Shown: positions 42,659 through 50,758 of the stretch, in pieces
How positions within the stretch are numbered: position 1 is the stretch's first letter
Layout: each line of letters starts with the position of its first letter
NCBI GenBank assembly: GCA_964427875.1
Contig: CAYRVX010000023.1
Span: 1 to 64,000 of the forward strand
DNA: 64,000 nucleotides
Direction of reading: 5' to 3'
From: CAYRVX01 sp964427875
GTDB lineage: Bacteria > Planctomycetota > Phycisphaerae > SM23-33
The notes under the pieces: model-generated
Database searches by the model: none
The model's input: only the letters and a program-made list of their open reading frames with translations
Told to the model about the DNA's origin: nothing
Position numbers and translations under genes: made by a program

Positions 42659-44253
42659 CGGTATGCTCCCTTAATCCTGGTGGACCCGCCGAGGAAGCCG
42701 CCGTAGTTTCGCATCACCAGGTTCGCCTCGATCCGCTGGACGAGGTCCAGTGCCACCGACACGCAGATGAGCAGGCCCGTGCCCCCCAGGAACGAGGCGA
42801 TTCGGAACGGGATGCCCATGTTCGCCGCCACGAACATCGGGATCACCGCGATCACCGCCAGGAACGCCGCCCCGCAGTAGGTGATCCGCTCCATCACGCG
42901 CTCCAGGTAGTCCGCGGTCCGCTTGCCCGGCCGAAGCCCCGGGATGAACGCGCCCGTGTCCCGAAGCTGGTCGGCCATCTCCTTCGGACGGAACTGCACC
43001 GTCGTCCAGAAGTACGCGAAGAAGAAAATCATGCCGATGTACACCAGGGCGTACGTGTAGCTGTCGGACCGGAACGCCTCCTCCAGCGTTCGCGTGAAGT
43101 CGTTCCGCCAGACCGTGGAAAGCCACCGGAAAACGGCGTTCGGAAAGATCATCAGCGACGAGGCGAAGATGATCGGCATGACGCCGCCGTGGTTCACCCG
43201 AAGCGGCATGTAGTTCCGCTGGCCGCCGTAAACGCGGCGCCCGCGCGTGTGCTTGGCCTGCTGGATCGGGATCCGCCGCTGCCCCTGCGTGATGAGAATC
43301 ACGCCCGCCACCACGAAGACGAACGCGAAGATGAGGAACAGGATCTTCTCCGGCCCGATGCTGTCCGAGCCGATGGCCGAGAGGCTCAAGTCGGCCCCGT
43401 CCGCCAGATCCATGATCGCCCACGGAAGCCGCGAGACGATGCCCGCCATGATGATCAGGCTGATCCCGTTGCCGATGCCGTACTCGTCAATCTGCTCGCC
43501 CAGCCACATCAGGAACATCGTCCCCGCCGTCAGGCCCACGACGCCCATGATGAACACCAGGTACGAGCCGACATATTCCGGATAGACCAGCGGCTCGCTT
43601 CCCGGGCCGGTCTTGGCGCCCGTCATGATCCGCATCCAGACCACCGCCTGGATGATACATAGGCCCACCGTGGCGTACCGGGTGTACTCCTGTATCTTCT
43701 TGTACCCGGCCGGGCCCTCCTTCTGGAGCTTCTCCAGCGCCGGGATGACCGTCGTGAGGAGCTGAAAGATGATCGAGGCCGAGATGTACGGCATGATGCC
43801 CAGACCGAACAACGAAGCCTGCCGAAGGGTCCCGCCGGTGAACATCCCGAAATACTGGATGGCCGAACCGAAAATGCCTTGTTCCTGTTCGGTCATCATG
43901 TTCCGGACGTTCTCTTGGTTCAACCCCGGCAGGGGCACGTGGAAGCCCACGCGATAGATGCAGAGCAGCGCGAGCGTGAAGGCGAGCTTTCGGAGCAGCT
44001 CGGGGATCGAGCAGATGTTGACCAGCGTCTGTTTCAGGCGGGTCCGGCCCCAGACGAGGAAGCAGCCCAGCCCGGCGACCAGCACGCAGACGGCTATGGT
44101 CAGGACCGGCGTCAACAGCGCGCCGGAGCCGCGACCGGCCTGGCGGGCCTTGACGATCTCCTGCACTCCGTGAGAATACGCCAGCCAGAGCCCGCCGAGG
44201 ACCCAGACGGCCGTGACGGCGATTTTGGTTGTGCTTTGCTTGCCCCGAGCCAT
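42655..44253 (-). CDS. secY: Protein translocase subunit SecY with extra N-terminal membrane segments
   Basis: A 532-residue SecY. The usual protein starts near residue 73 (LKQTLVNICSIPELLRKLAFTLALLCIYRVGFHVPLPG) and the ten-helix core is complete, including GLGIMPYISASIIFQLL and the end LVMRNYGGFLGG. Before it lie about 72 extra residues with two predicted membrane segments (about 10-30 and 47-68). The extension is probably real: ATG 44253 is eight bases after AAAGGA and 33 bases after rplO. SecY forms the protein-conducting channel with SecE and SecG. Confidence 0.95.
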   Translation of the reverse strand: MARGKQSTTKIAVTAVWVLGGLWLAYSHGVQEIVKARQAGRGSGALLTPVLTIAVCVLVAGLGCFLVWGRTRLKQTLVNICSIPELLRKLAFTLALLCIYRVGFHVPLPGLNQENVRNMMTEQEQGIFGSAIQYFGMFTGGTLRQASLFGLGIMPYISASIIFQLLTTVIPALEKLQKEGPAGYKKIQEYTRYATVGLCIIQAVVWMRIMTGAKTGPGSEPLVYPEYVGSYLVFIMGVVGLTAGTMFLMWLGEQIDEYGIGNGISLIIMAGIVSRLPWAIMDLADGADLSLSAIGSDSIGPEKILFLIFAFVFVVAGVILITQGQRRIPIQQAKHTRGRRVYGGQRNYMPLRVNHGGVMPIIFASSLMIFPNAVFRWLSTVWRNDFTRTLEEAFRSDSYTYALVYIGMIFFFAYFWTTVQFRPKEMADQLRDTGAFIPGLRPGKRTADYLERVMERITYCGAAFLAVIAVIPMFVAANMGIPFRIASFLGGTGLLICVSVALDLVQRIEANLVMRNYGGFLGGSTRIKGAYR

Positions 44254-44286
44254 TCGGCGAGTCCTTTAGGCCATGATCCAGTCCGT

Positions 44287-44733
44287 TCAGGCCTGCTCGG
44301 CCGCTCCGCCGGCCTTGGCGATTTTCTCGGCCGCCGAAGCGGAGAACTTGTTGGCCACCACCGTCAGTTCCTTGCTCAGCTCGCCCCTGCCCAGCACCTT
44401 GACGGGCTTGGCTGCATCCTCGATCAGCCTGGCCGCCTTCAGGGCCTCGGCATCCACGCGGCTTCCGGCCTCGAACCGCTGATCGAGGGACGCGACGTTG
44501 ACGATCTGGTACTCCTTGCGGAAGTCGGCGTTCGAGAACCCGCGCTTCGGAATCCTCGAAAGCATCGGGTTCTGCCCGCCCTCGAAGCCGTACATCCTCT
44601 TGCTTCCGCTGCGCTGGCCGTAGCCCCGGTGCCCGCGGCCGGACGTCTTGCCGCAGCCGGAGCCCTTGCCCCGACCCACTCGCTTCCGGGCCTTGTGCCT
44701 GCCGGCTGCGTGCAACACCTCGTCCAGTTTCAT
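44287..44733 (-). CDS. rplO: 50S ribosomal protein L15
   Basis: A 148-residue L15 with the Gly-rich, basic N-terminus (KRVGRGKGSGCGKTSGRGHRG and YGFEGGQNPMLSRIPKRGF) and the C-terminal fold domain. Length is normal. Its ATG overlaps the rpsE stop by four bases, so rpmD (L30), usually found between them, is absent here. Confidence 0.96.
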   Translation of the reverse strand: MKLDEVLHAAGRHKARKRVGRGKGSGCGKTSGRGHRGYGQRSGSKRMYGFEGGQNPMLSRIPKRGFSNADFRKEYQIVNVASLDQRFEAGSRVDAEALKAARLIEDAAKPVKVLGRGELSKELTVVANKFSASAAEKIAKAGGAAEQA

Positions 44734-45251
44734 GGGATGTCCACTCCTCGCAGGGCGGAGATCGTCTCCGCCGTGCGAAGCTGCTTCAGCGCGTTCATGC
44801 CGGCCTTCAGCAGGTTCTTCGGCGAGGTGGATCCGTACGCCTTGGTCAGCAGGTCGTGAATGCCCGCCAGCTCGAACAGGGGGCGGATCTTCTTTCCGGC
44901 GATCACGCCCGTGCCTTCCGAAGCGGGCACGAGGACCACCTGCGACGCCCCGTGCCGCCCGATCACCTTATGAGGAATCGTCGGGCCCTTCAGCGCGACG
45001 GGCACCATGTTCTTCTTCGCGTCGGTGATGCCCTTCTCCACCGCCAGGGGCACCTCGTTGGCCTTGCCGTATCCCACGCCGACCTTCCCGCTGCGGTCGC
45101 CCACGACGACCAGCGCGGAGAAACTGAAGCGCCGCCCGCCCTTGACCACCTTCGAACAGCGAAAGATCTGGACGACGTTGTCTTCCAGGCCCTCGTCGTC
45201 GGGCTCGTCCCGCCGTGGGGCCCTGCCCCGTTGCTGTCTGCCAAACGCCAC
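44730..45251 (-). CDS. rpsE: 30S ribosomal protein S5
   Basis: A 173-residue S5. A charged N-terminus is followed by the S5 double-stranded RNA-binding domain (VVKGGRRFSFSALVVVGDRSGKVGVGYGKANEVPLAVEKG) and the second domain with VPASEGTGVIAG. Length is normal. It begins 19 bases after rplR and is coupled to rplO through a four-base overlap. Confidence 0.97.
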   Translation of the reverse strand: MAFGRQQRGRAPRRDEPDDEGLEDNVVQIFRCSKVVKGGRRFSFSALVVVGDRSGKVGVGYGKANEVPLAVEKGITDAKKNMVPVALKGPTIPHKVIGRHGASQVVLVPASEGTGVIAGKKIRPLFELAGIHDLLTKAYGSTSPKNLLKAGMNALKQLRTAETISALRGVDIP

Positions 45252-45270
45252 GATGCCTGCTCCTGTGTGA

Positions 45271-45639
45271 CTAGAACTCCAGGCCGCCTTTGCGGGCCGC
45301 TTCGGCCAGCTCCTTCACTCGCCCGTGGAACGGATAGCCGTTTCGATCGAAGACGACCTTCCTGATGCCGGCCTCGACGGCCTTGGCCGCCAGGGCCGAG
45401 CCCACCACCTCCGCGGCGGCCCGGTTGCCTCCCGCGGTGAGCCTCTCCCGCAGCGGCTTCTCCCGGGTGGAGGCGGCCACCAGCGTCCGCCCCACTGTGT
45501 CGTCGACGATCTGGGCATAGATGTTCTTGTGACTGCGGGAGACGGTCAGCCGGGGCCGATCCGGCGTTCCGGTGACCCGTTTTCGCACGTGGCGCTTTCG
45601 CCGCAGCCGCCGAATGTCTTTCCTCGTGCTTGCCTTCAT
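45271..45639 (-). CDS. rplR: 50S ribosomal protein L18
   Basis: A 122-residue L18, the 5S rRNA-binding protein. KRHVRKRVTGTPDRPRLTVSRSHKNIYAQIVDD at the start and VFDRNGYPFHGRVKELAEAARKGGLEF at the end match the family closely. Standard spc-operon position between rplF and rpsE. Confidence 0.97.
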   Translation of the reverse strand: MKASTRKDIRRLRRKRHVRKRVTGTPDRPRLTVSRSHKNIYAQIVDDTVGRTLVAASTREKPLRERLTAGGNRAAAEVVGSALAAKAVEAGIRKVVFDRNGYPFHGRVKELAEAARKGGLEF

Positions 45640-45687
45640 GGTGCTCTATCCTGCCGCGCCGCCCGACGGGGCGGCACCGCTTGGCGA

Positions 45688-46266
45688 TCAGGTGCCGGTG
45701 CCGACAAAGGCCTTGCCCACCTTCCTCTTGATGTACTCGCCGGCGTAGCGGACGCCCTTGCCCTTGTAGGGCTCCGGCGGGCGGACTTTCCGGACCCGGG
45801 CGGCGAACTCGCCGACGGCCTGTTTGTCGGCGCCCCGGATCGTGAACCTGGCCGGCTCGCTGTCCCCGCGTGCCTGCGGCGTCTGGACGTCGACCGTCAG
45901 GTCCGCGGGCACCTGGAAGACCACCGGATGGCTCAGCCCACAGGTCAGGGCGAACCGCCTGCCCTGAATCTGAACGCCGTAGCCCACGCCGTAGACCTCC
46001 AGGGAGCGAGAAAAGCCGTTCCTGCAGCCCTCGATCATGTTCGCGATCAGGCTGCGGGTCAGGCCGTGCAGGCTGCGGCTGAGACGATCTTCGCCGTGGC
46101 GCGAGACCACGATCTTCCCGCCGGCTGAGTCCAACTCGACGGTCAGCTCCGGACGGTGCGTCCAACGCAGCTTTCCCACCGGGCCCTCGACGCAGACGCA
46201 GCGGTCCTTGATGGTGACCTTCACGCCGTCGGGAACGGGAACCGGCTGTTTTCCAATACGGGACAT
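45688..46266 (-). CDS. rplF: 50S ribosomal protein L6
   Basis: A 192-residue L6 with two related domains. It starts MSRIGKQPVPVPDGVKVTI and ends with PPEPYKGKGVRYAGEYIKRKVGKAF, the family signature near the sarcin-ricin loop contact. I start at ATG 46266; a longer overlapping frame continues upstream into rpsH and is not used. Slightly longer than the usual 177-180 residues. Confidence 0.97.
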   Translation of the reverse strand: MSRIGKQPVPVPDGVKVTIKDRCVCVEGPVGKLRWTHRPELTVELDSAGGKIVVSRHGEDRLSRSLHGLTRSLIANMIEGCRNGFSRSLEVYGVGYGVQIQGRRFALTCGLSHPVVFQVPADLTVDVQTPQARGDSEPARFTIRGADKQAVGEFAARVRKVRPPEPYKGKGVRYAGEYIKRKVGKAFVGTGT

Positions 46267-46283
46267 TGGGCTCTCAATATCAT

Positions 46284-46682
46284 CTAGTACACGGTACAGA
46301 GGACCTCGCCGCCGACGTTCTCCCGGCGGCACTGCCGATCGCTGAGGACGCCGCGGGACGTGGAGATGATCGAGATCCCCATGCCGTTGAGCGGCCGGGG
46401 CAGATCGGCCGCCCCGCGGTATACCCGCCGGCCCGGCTTGCTGACCCGCTTCAGCTCGACCAGCACGTCCTCGCCCCGCGGGCCATATTTCAGGTAGACC
46501 CGCAGGAGGCCCTGAAGATTGTCCTCGATTCGCTTGTAGTCGTCGATGTAGCCCTCTCGCTTCAATACCCGGCAGATCCCTTCGCACGTCTTGGATGCGC
46601 GGATGTTCACCGCCTCGTGCCGCGCGCGGTACGCGTTGCGGACCCTCGTCAGCATGTCGGCAATCGGGTCGGAGAGACTCAT
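46284..46682 (-). CDS. rpsH: 30S ribosomal protein S8
   Basis: A 132-residue S8: DPIADMLTRVRNAYRARHEAVNI at the start and the C-terminal GISIISTSRGVLSDRQCRRENVGGEVLCTVY signature. S8 binds the central domain of 16S rRNA and in many bacteria represses the spc operon. Standard position after rpsN. Confidence 0.97.
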   Translation of the reverse strand: MSLSDPIADMLTRVRNAYRARHEAVNIRASKTCEGICRVLKREGYIDDYKRIEDNLQGLLRVYLKYGPRGEDVLVELKRVSKPGRRVYRGAADLPRPLNGMGISIISTSRGVLSDRQCRRENVGGEVLCTVY

Positions 46683-46697
46683 CTGGCTGCTTCCTCT

Positions 46698-46883
46698 TTA
46701 CCAGCTGGCTTTCTTCATCCCCGGGACTTTGCCTTCGTTCGCCAGCGTCCGCAGGCAGATCCGGCAGATCCGGAACTTCCGATAGACGCTGCGAGGGCGC
46801 CCGCATAGCTGGCACCGGCGAATGATCCGGGTGGAGAATTTCGGCTTCCTCTTGGCCCTTGCGATCTGCGCCTTCGTTGCCAT
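46698..46883 (-). CDS. rpsN: 30S ribosomal protein S14 type Z
   Basis: A 61-residue S14 of the short zinc-binding form. Four cysteines (24, 27, 40 and 43, in CQLC and CRIC) bind zinc. It ends GKVPGMKKASW, which is the family end. It lies between rplE and rpsH with short spacers. Confidence 0.97.
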   Translation of the reverse strand: MATKAQIARAKRKPKFSTRIIRRCQLCGRPRSVYRKFRICRICLRTLANEGKVPGMKKASW

Positions 46884-46897
46884 AGGCTGATACGCCT

Positions 46898-47446
46898 CTA
46901 TGAATTCGTCCTGAACGGCATGCCCAAGAGGCTCAGCAGTTCCCTGGCCTCTTCATCGGTCCCGGCGCTGGTCTGCATCGCGATGTTCATGCCCTGCGTG
47001 AAGGTCAGCGTCGCGGGATCGACCTCCGGAAAAACGCTCTGCTCCACGAGCCCCATGTTGTAGTTTCCCCGGCCGTCGAACGCCGAGGGGCTCAGTCCGC
47101 GGAAGTCCTTCACCCGCGGGATGGCCAGGGCGATCAGCCGATCGAGAAACTCGTACATCCTCGTCCCGCGGAGCGTCACTTTCAGCCCGACCGGGTAGCC
47201 CTTGCGAACCTTGAAGTTGCTCACCGACCTCTTGGCCCGGGCGACGACCGGCTGCTGGCCGGTAATCTGAGCCAACTGCTTCTGCGCCGCCTCCAGCTTG
47301 GCCTGTTCCTGGTGCGCGTCGCCGATGCCCATCGAGACGACGATCTTCTCCAGCTTGGGCACCGACAGCGCGTTCCTGTACCCGAACCGCTCGATCAGGC
47401 CCTGGGTGACCTCGTTCCTGTATTTTTCTCGAAGTCGTGCCACCAT
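46898..47446 (-). CDS. rplE: 50S ribosomal protein L5
   Basis: A 182-residue L5 that binds 5S rRNA and contacts P-site tRNA. Motifs: VPKLEKIVVSMGIGDA, RAKRSVSNFKVRKGYPVGLKVTLRG, FDGRGNYNMGLVEQSVFPEV and the C-terminal EEARELLSLLGMPF. Standard length and position. Confidence 0.97.
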   Translation of the reverse strand: MVARLREKYRNEVTQGLIERFGYRNALSVPKLEKIVVSMGIGDAHQEQAKLEAAQKQLAQITGQQPVVARAKRSVSNFKVRKGYPVGLKVTLRGTRMYEFLDRLIALAIPRVKDFRGLSPSAFDGRGNYNMGLVEQSVFPEVDPATLTFTQGMNIAMQTSAGTDEEARELLSLLGMPFRTNS

Positions 47447-47456
47447 GACTCTGGCC

Positions 47457-47792
47457 CTACTGGGCTTTCCTTACCGTGCCGAGCGTTTCGCCGCTCTTTC
47501 GGGCGAATCGCTGTTTCGAGCCGTCCTGGGCGATGCGGAAGCCCACGCGCGTCGGCTGATCCGTCTTCGGGTCGATGGGCAGGACGTTGGAGATGTCCAC
47601 GGGCATCTCCTTCTGAATGCGTCCGCCCTGGGGATTCTGGCGCGACGGGCGCAGGTGGCGATAGACGCGGTTGACGCCCTGCACGAGCACCTTGCCGGCC
47701 GCGGCGTCGACCCGAATGACCTCGCCGGTTCTGCCTTTGTCGTCGCCGGCGATGACGACGACCTGATCGCCTTTCTTTATGTGCATTGCCAT
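47457..47792 (-). CDS. rplX: 50S ribosomal protein L24
   Basis: A 111-residue L24 with the KOW motif HIKKGDQVVVIAGDDKGRTGEVIRV and the following GVNRVYRHLRPSRQNPQGGRIQKEMPVDISNV. I start at ATG 47792, two bases after the rplN stop, with GAGGTGG upstream inside rplN; a second ATG two codons in is possible. Confidence 0.96.
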   Translation of the reverse strand: MAMHIKKGDQVVVIAGDDKGRTGEVIRVDAAAGKVLVQGVNRVYRHLRPSRQNPQGGRIQKEMPVDISNVLPIDPKTDQPTRVGFRIAQDGSKQRFARKSGETLGTVRKAQ

Positions 47793-47794
47793 CG

Positions 47795-48181
47795 CTACAC
47801 CACCTCGGACGCCAGCGAGACGATCTTCATGAAGTTCTTCTCCCGCAGCTCGCGGGCGACGGCCCCGAAGATCCGCGTGCCCACCGGGTTCAGGTTCGCA
47901 TCGATGATCACCACGGCGCTGCGGTCGAACTTCACGTAGCTGCCGTCCGCCCGCCTGACCGGATGGCTCGTCCGCACGATGACGCAGCGCACGATGTCGC
48001 CGGCCTTGATGTCCGCACCGGGCTGGGCCTTCTTGACCGAGCAGACGATGATGTCGCCCAGAGAGGCCGTCCGCCGCGTCAGCCCCTGACGCCTCGTGGA
48101 GCCGCCGAGCACCTTGATGCACCCCACAACGCGGGCGCCGGTGTTGTCGGCCACGTCCAGACGCGTCTCCTGCTGGATCAT
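47795..48181 (-). CDS. rplN: 50S ribosomal protein L14
   Basis: A 128-residue L14: MIQQETRLDVADNTGARVVGCIKVLGG at the start and the core ADIKAGDIVRCVIVRTSHPVRRADGSYVKFDRSAVVIID. It has a few residues more than the typical 122 in the middle. Standard position between rpsQ and rplX. Confidence 0.97.
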   Translation of the reverse strand: MIQQETRLDVADNTGARVVGCIKVLGGSTRRQGLTRRTASLGDIIVCSVKKAQPGADIKAGDIVRCVIVRTSHPVRRADGSYVKFDRSAVVIIDANLNPVGTRIFGAVARELREKNFMKIVSLASEVV

Positions 48182-48185
48182 CGCA

Positions 48186-48491
48186 CTAGCCCTCTCGCCC
48201 GACCGCCGGCAGCGGGGCGTCGCTCCGGCGAACGATCCGAACCAGTCGCCAGCTCTTGGTCTTGCTCACTCGCCGGCAGGGGGCGATCTCCACCACGTCG
48301 TTTCGCTTCGCCGCGTTCTGCGGGTCGTGCACGGCCAGCTTCGTTCGCCGCCGGATGTACTTGCCGTACATCGGATGCCTGACCATGTTGTTGACGATCA
48401 CGTGGATCGTCTTGTCTCCGCCGACGGAGGCGACGGTCCCGGTCTTGCCCCGCCGGGCCTTGACGCCGCTGTCCTTGCGTTCTTCTGCCAT
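48186..48491 (-). CDS. rpsQ: 30S ribosomal protein S17
   Basis: A 101-residue S17 with the OB-fold core RRGKTGTVASVGGDKTIHVIVNNMVRHPMYGKYIRR and NDVVEIAPCRRVSKTKSWRLV. A short charged N-terminal extension precedes the core. Four bases separate it from rplN. Confidence 0.96.
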   Translation of the reverse strand: MAEERKDSGVKARRGKTGTVASVGGDKTIHVIVNNMVRHPMYGKYIRRRTKLAVHDPQNAAKRNDVVEIAPCRRVSKTKSWRLVRIVRRSDAPLPAVGREG

Positions 48492-48515
48492 CTGAAAGCT
48501 TCCGTTAGCCTCTCG

Positions 48516-48725
48516 CTAGGCCTGGCTGCGCTCGGCCTGTGTCTCGCGCTCCCGCATGACCGTCAGTATCCGCGCTATGTCCCGTTTGGCCTTGGTGAGC
48601 ATGCTGGGGTCTTCGAGCTTCTCGGTAACCGCCTGGGAGCGGACGTCGAACAGGTGCCGCCGGACGCGCTGGAGCTCCGTGTGCAGTTCCTCGTCGCTAA
48701 GTTGGCGGACCTCGCTGACCTTCAT
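48516..48725 (-). CDS. rpmC: 50S ribosomal protein L29
   Basis: A 69-residue all-helical L29: MKVSEVRQLSDEELHTELQRVRRHLFDVRSQAVTEKLEDPSML and a C-terminal KRDIARILTVMRERE. It stands near the exit tunnel in the ribosome. Short spacers on both sides. Confidence 0.96.
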   Translation of the reverse strand: MKVSEVRQLSDEELHTELQRVRRHLFDVRSQAVTEKLEDPSMLTKAKRDIARILTVMRERETQAERSQA

Positions 48726-48737
48726 CGCTTCCCGGCC

Positions 48738-49157
48738 TCACATGGTATGGCGCCGATAGAGCATCCGGCACCGCACGGGCATCTTGGCGGCCACCCGACG
48801 CAGCGCCGCCTTCGCCGTCACCTCGTCCACCCCGCCGATCTCGAACAGCACCGAGCCGGGCTTGACCACGGCCACCCAAGCCTGCGGCTCGCCCTTGCCC
48901 TTGCCCATCCGCGTCTCCAGCGGCTTGGAGCTGATCGGCTTGTCCGGGAAGATCCGGATGTACACCCGTCCTTCGCGGTGAAGGAAGTGAGTGGCCGCGA
49001 CGCGTCCGGCCTCGATCTGCCGGCCGGTGATCCATCCGGCGTCCTTGCTCTGCAAGCCGTACTGCCCGAACGCGACGGTGTTTCCTCGCGTCGCCTCGCC
49101 GCGGATGCGGCCTCGCATCTGCTTGCGATGCTTCACTCTCTTCGGCATCAACGCCAT
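48738..49157 (-). CDS. rplP: 50S ribosomal protein L16
   Basis: A 139-residue L16: MLMPKRVKHRKQMRGR-type start (MALMPKRVKHRKQMRGRIRG), GQYGLQSKDAGWITGRQIEAGR and the C-terminal GVDEVTAKAALRRVAAKMPVR. It binds near the peptidyl-transferase centre. Standard position after rpsC. Confidence 0.97.
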   Translation of the reverse strand: MALMPKRVKHRKQMRGRIRGEATRGNTVAFGQYGLQSKDAGWITGRQIEAGRVAATHFLHREGRVYIRIFPDKPISSKPLETRMGKGKGEPQAWVAVVKPGSVLFEIGGVDEVTAKAALRRVAAKMPVRCRMLYRRHTM

Positions 49158-49199
49158 GATGGCACCTGTCGCTTGCTTCTCATTCTGATTTTTGCTGCG

Positions 49200-50078
49200 C
49201 TAGGACGGTTTTTCCGCATCGTCGCCAGCGGGCGCGGGGGGCGTTTCGGCGGCCTGCTGGGCCGGCTTGGCTGCTTCGGGCTCGGCCTTGGGCCCGGCGG
49301 GGGCCGCCTCGGGAGGCGCCGGCCGTCTGGCGCGTCCGCTCGGGCGGCCCGGGCCGCCGGCGCCGCCCCGCCGGCGGGGGGGGCGCGGCCCGCCGCCGGC
49401 GGGACGACGCTGCGGGGCCTCGGCCTCTTCTGCTTTCTCCTCGCCGAACATGCCGCGATAGACCCACACCTTCACGCCGATCACGCCGTACGTCGTCCGG
49501 CAGTGCGTGAAGCCGTAGTCCACGTCCGCCTGCAGCGTCTGAAGCGGGATGGAGCCCTTGATCTGGGTCTCACTGCGGCTCATCTCCGCCCCGCCGAGCC
49601 GTCCGGAGAGGGTGATCTTCACGCCCTTGGCCCCGGACTGCATCGACGCCTCGGCCCGCATCTTGATCGTTCGCCGGAAGCTCGACCGGCGCTTGAGCTG
49701 CTCGGAGATGCCCTCGGCGATCAGTTGCGCGTCGAGGTCGGGGTTCTTGATCTCCATGATGTTGATGCTCACGCGCCGGTCCGTCAGGTGCTCCAGCTCG
49801 CTGCGGAGCTTGTCCACCTCGGCGCCCTTGGGGCCGATGACGAGCCCCGGGCGGGCCGTCCGAAGGGTGATCTTGACCTCTTCCCGCGTCCGTTCGATCT
49901 GGATCTCACTGATCGCCGCGTAGGGCGGCTGGCGGTTCAGCCGGCCGTCGATGAACCGGCGGACCTTCGCATCTTCCACCAGGAACTCGCCATAGTTGCT
50001 CTTCGGAGCGAACCATCGGCTCTTCCAGTCGATCGTGATCCCGGTTCGAAATCCTATGGGGGATACCTTCTGACCCAT
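49200..50078 (-). CDS. rpsC: 30S ribosomal protein S3 with a low-complexity tail
   Basis: A 292-residue S3. Residues 1-215 are standard: MGQKVSPIGFRTGITIDWKSRWFA, the KH domain with GLVIGPKGAEVDKLR, and DVDYGFTHCRTTYGVIGVKVWVYRG. About 75 extra residues follow, rich in Pro, Ala, Gly and Arg (PRPPRRRGGAGGPGRP) and then Glu/Ala/Pro. I start at ATG 50078; the frame extends upstream into rplV and does not resemble S3. Confidence 0.96.
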   Translation of the reverse strand: MGQKVSPIGFRTGITIDWKSRWFAPKSNYGEFLVEDAKVRRFIDGRLNRQPPYAAISEIQIERTREEVKITLRTARPGLVIGPKGAEVDKLRSELEHLTDRRVSINIMEIKNPDLDAQLIAEGISEQLKRRSSFRRTIKMRAEASMQSGAKGVKITLSGRLGGAEMSRSETQIKGSIPLQTLQADVDYGFTHCRTTYGVIGVKVWVYRGMFGEEKAEEAEAPQRRPAGGGPRPPRRRGGAGGPGRPSGRARRPAPPEAAPAGPKAEPEAAKPAQQAAETPPAPAGDDAEKPS

Positions 50079-50095
50079 GACGTGACCTCGTTGGG

Positions 50096-50431
50096 CTATT
50101 CCTTCTCCTCTTCGACCACGACGGTAATGTGGCTCGTCCGTTTCATGATCGGGTGCGCCCTGCCCCGATCTTTCGGCCGCCATCGTTTGATCGTGGGGCC
50201 CTCGTCCACGAACGCCTGGTCGACGAAGAGCCTGTCCATGTCGGCCTCGTTCTCGTTGGCGTTGGCGACGGCGCTGGTGAGCACCTTTGAGACCATGACG
50301 GCCGCACGGTTCGGCGTGAACTTCAGCATGTTCAGCGCATCCTGGACATCCCGGCCTCGGATCATGTTCGCCACGAGCCTGGCCTTTCGAGAGCTGATAC
50401 GTGCGTATCTATGCTTCGCTTGCCAAGGCAT
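50096..50431 (-). CDS. rplV: 50S ribosomal protein L22
   Basis: A 111-residue L22: HRYARISSRKARLVANMIRGRDVQDALNMLKF at the start and the tunnel-lining loop end VDEGPTIKRWRPKDRGRAHPIMKRTSHITVVV. Standard length and position between rpsS and rpsC. Confidence 0.97.
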   Translation of the reverse strand: MPWQAKHRYARISSRKARLVANMIRGRDVQDALNMLKFTPNRAAVMVSKVLTSAVANANENEADMDRLFVDQAFVDEGPTIKRWRPKDRGRAHPIMKRTSHITVVVEEEKE

Positions 50432-50469
50432 TGCCTGCTCCGATATGGCGTCGCTGTCCGGCCGTCACC

Positions 50470-50742
50470 TTACCTGCGTCTCCTGCCGCCGCTGTGGCCC
50501 CGGAACATGCGGGTGGGGCTGAACTCGCCGAGCTTGTGACCGACCATGTCTTCGGTGACAGAGACCCGTTGGAACGTTCTGCCGTTGTGGACGAGGAAGC
50601 TGTACCCGACGAATTCCGGCACGATCGTGCACGCGCGGGCCCAGGTCTTGATGGCGTCGCGGCTGCCGCTCTGGGCGGCCAACTGCACCTTTCGATAGAG
50701 TCTCTCGTCTACGTATGGCCCTTTCTTGGCGCTTCGTGTCAT
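50470..50742 (-). CDS. rpsS: 30S ribosomal protein S19
   Basis: A 90-residue S19: MTRSAKKGPYVDERLYRKV and FVGYSFLVHNGRTFQRVSVTEDMVGHKLGEFSPTR, ending GHSGGRRRR. Standard length; 16 bases after rplB. Confidence 0.97.
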   Translation of the reverse strand: MTRSAKKGPYVDERLYRKVQLAAQSGSRDAIKTWARACTIVPEFVGYSFLVHNGRTFQRVSVTEDMVGHKLGEFSPTRMFRGHSGGRRRR

Positions 50743-50758
50743 CCTTCGGCGCTCCTGG

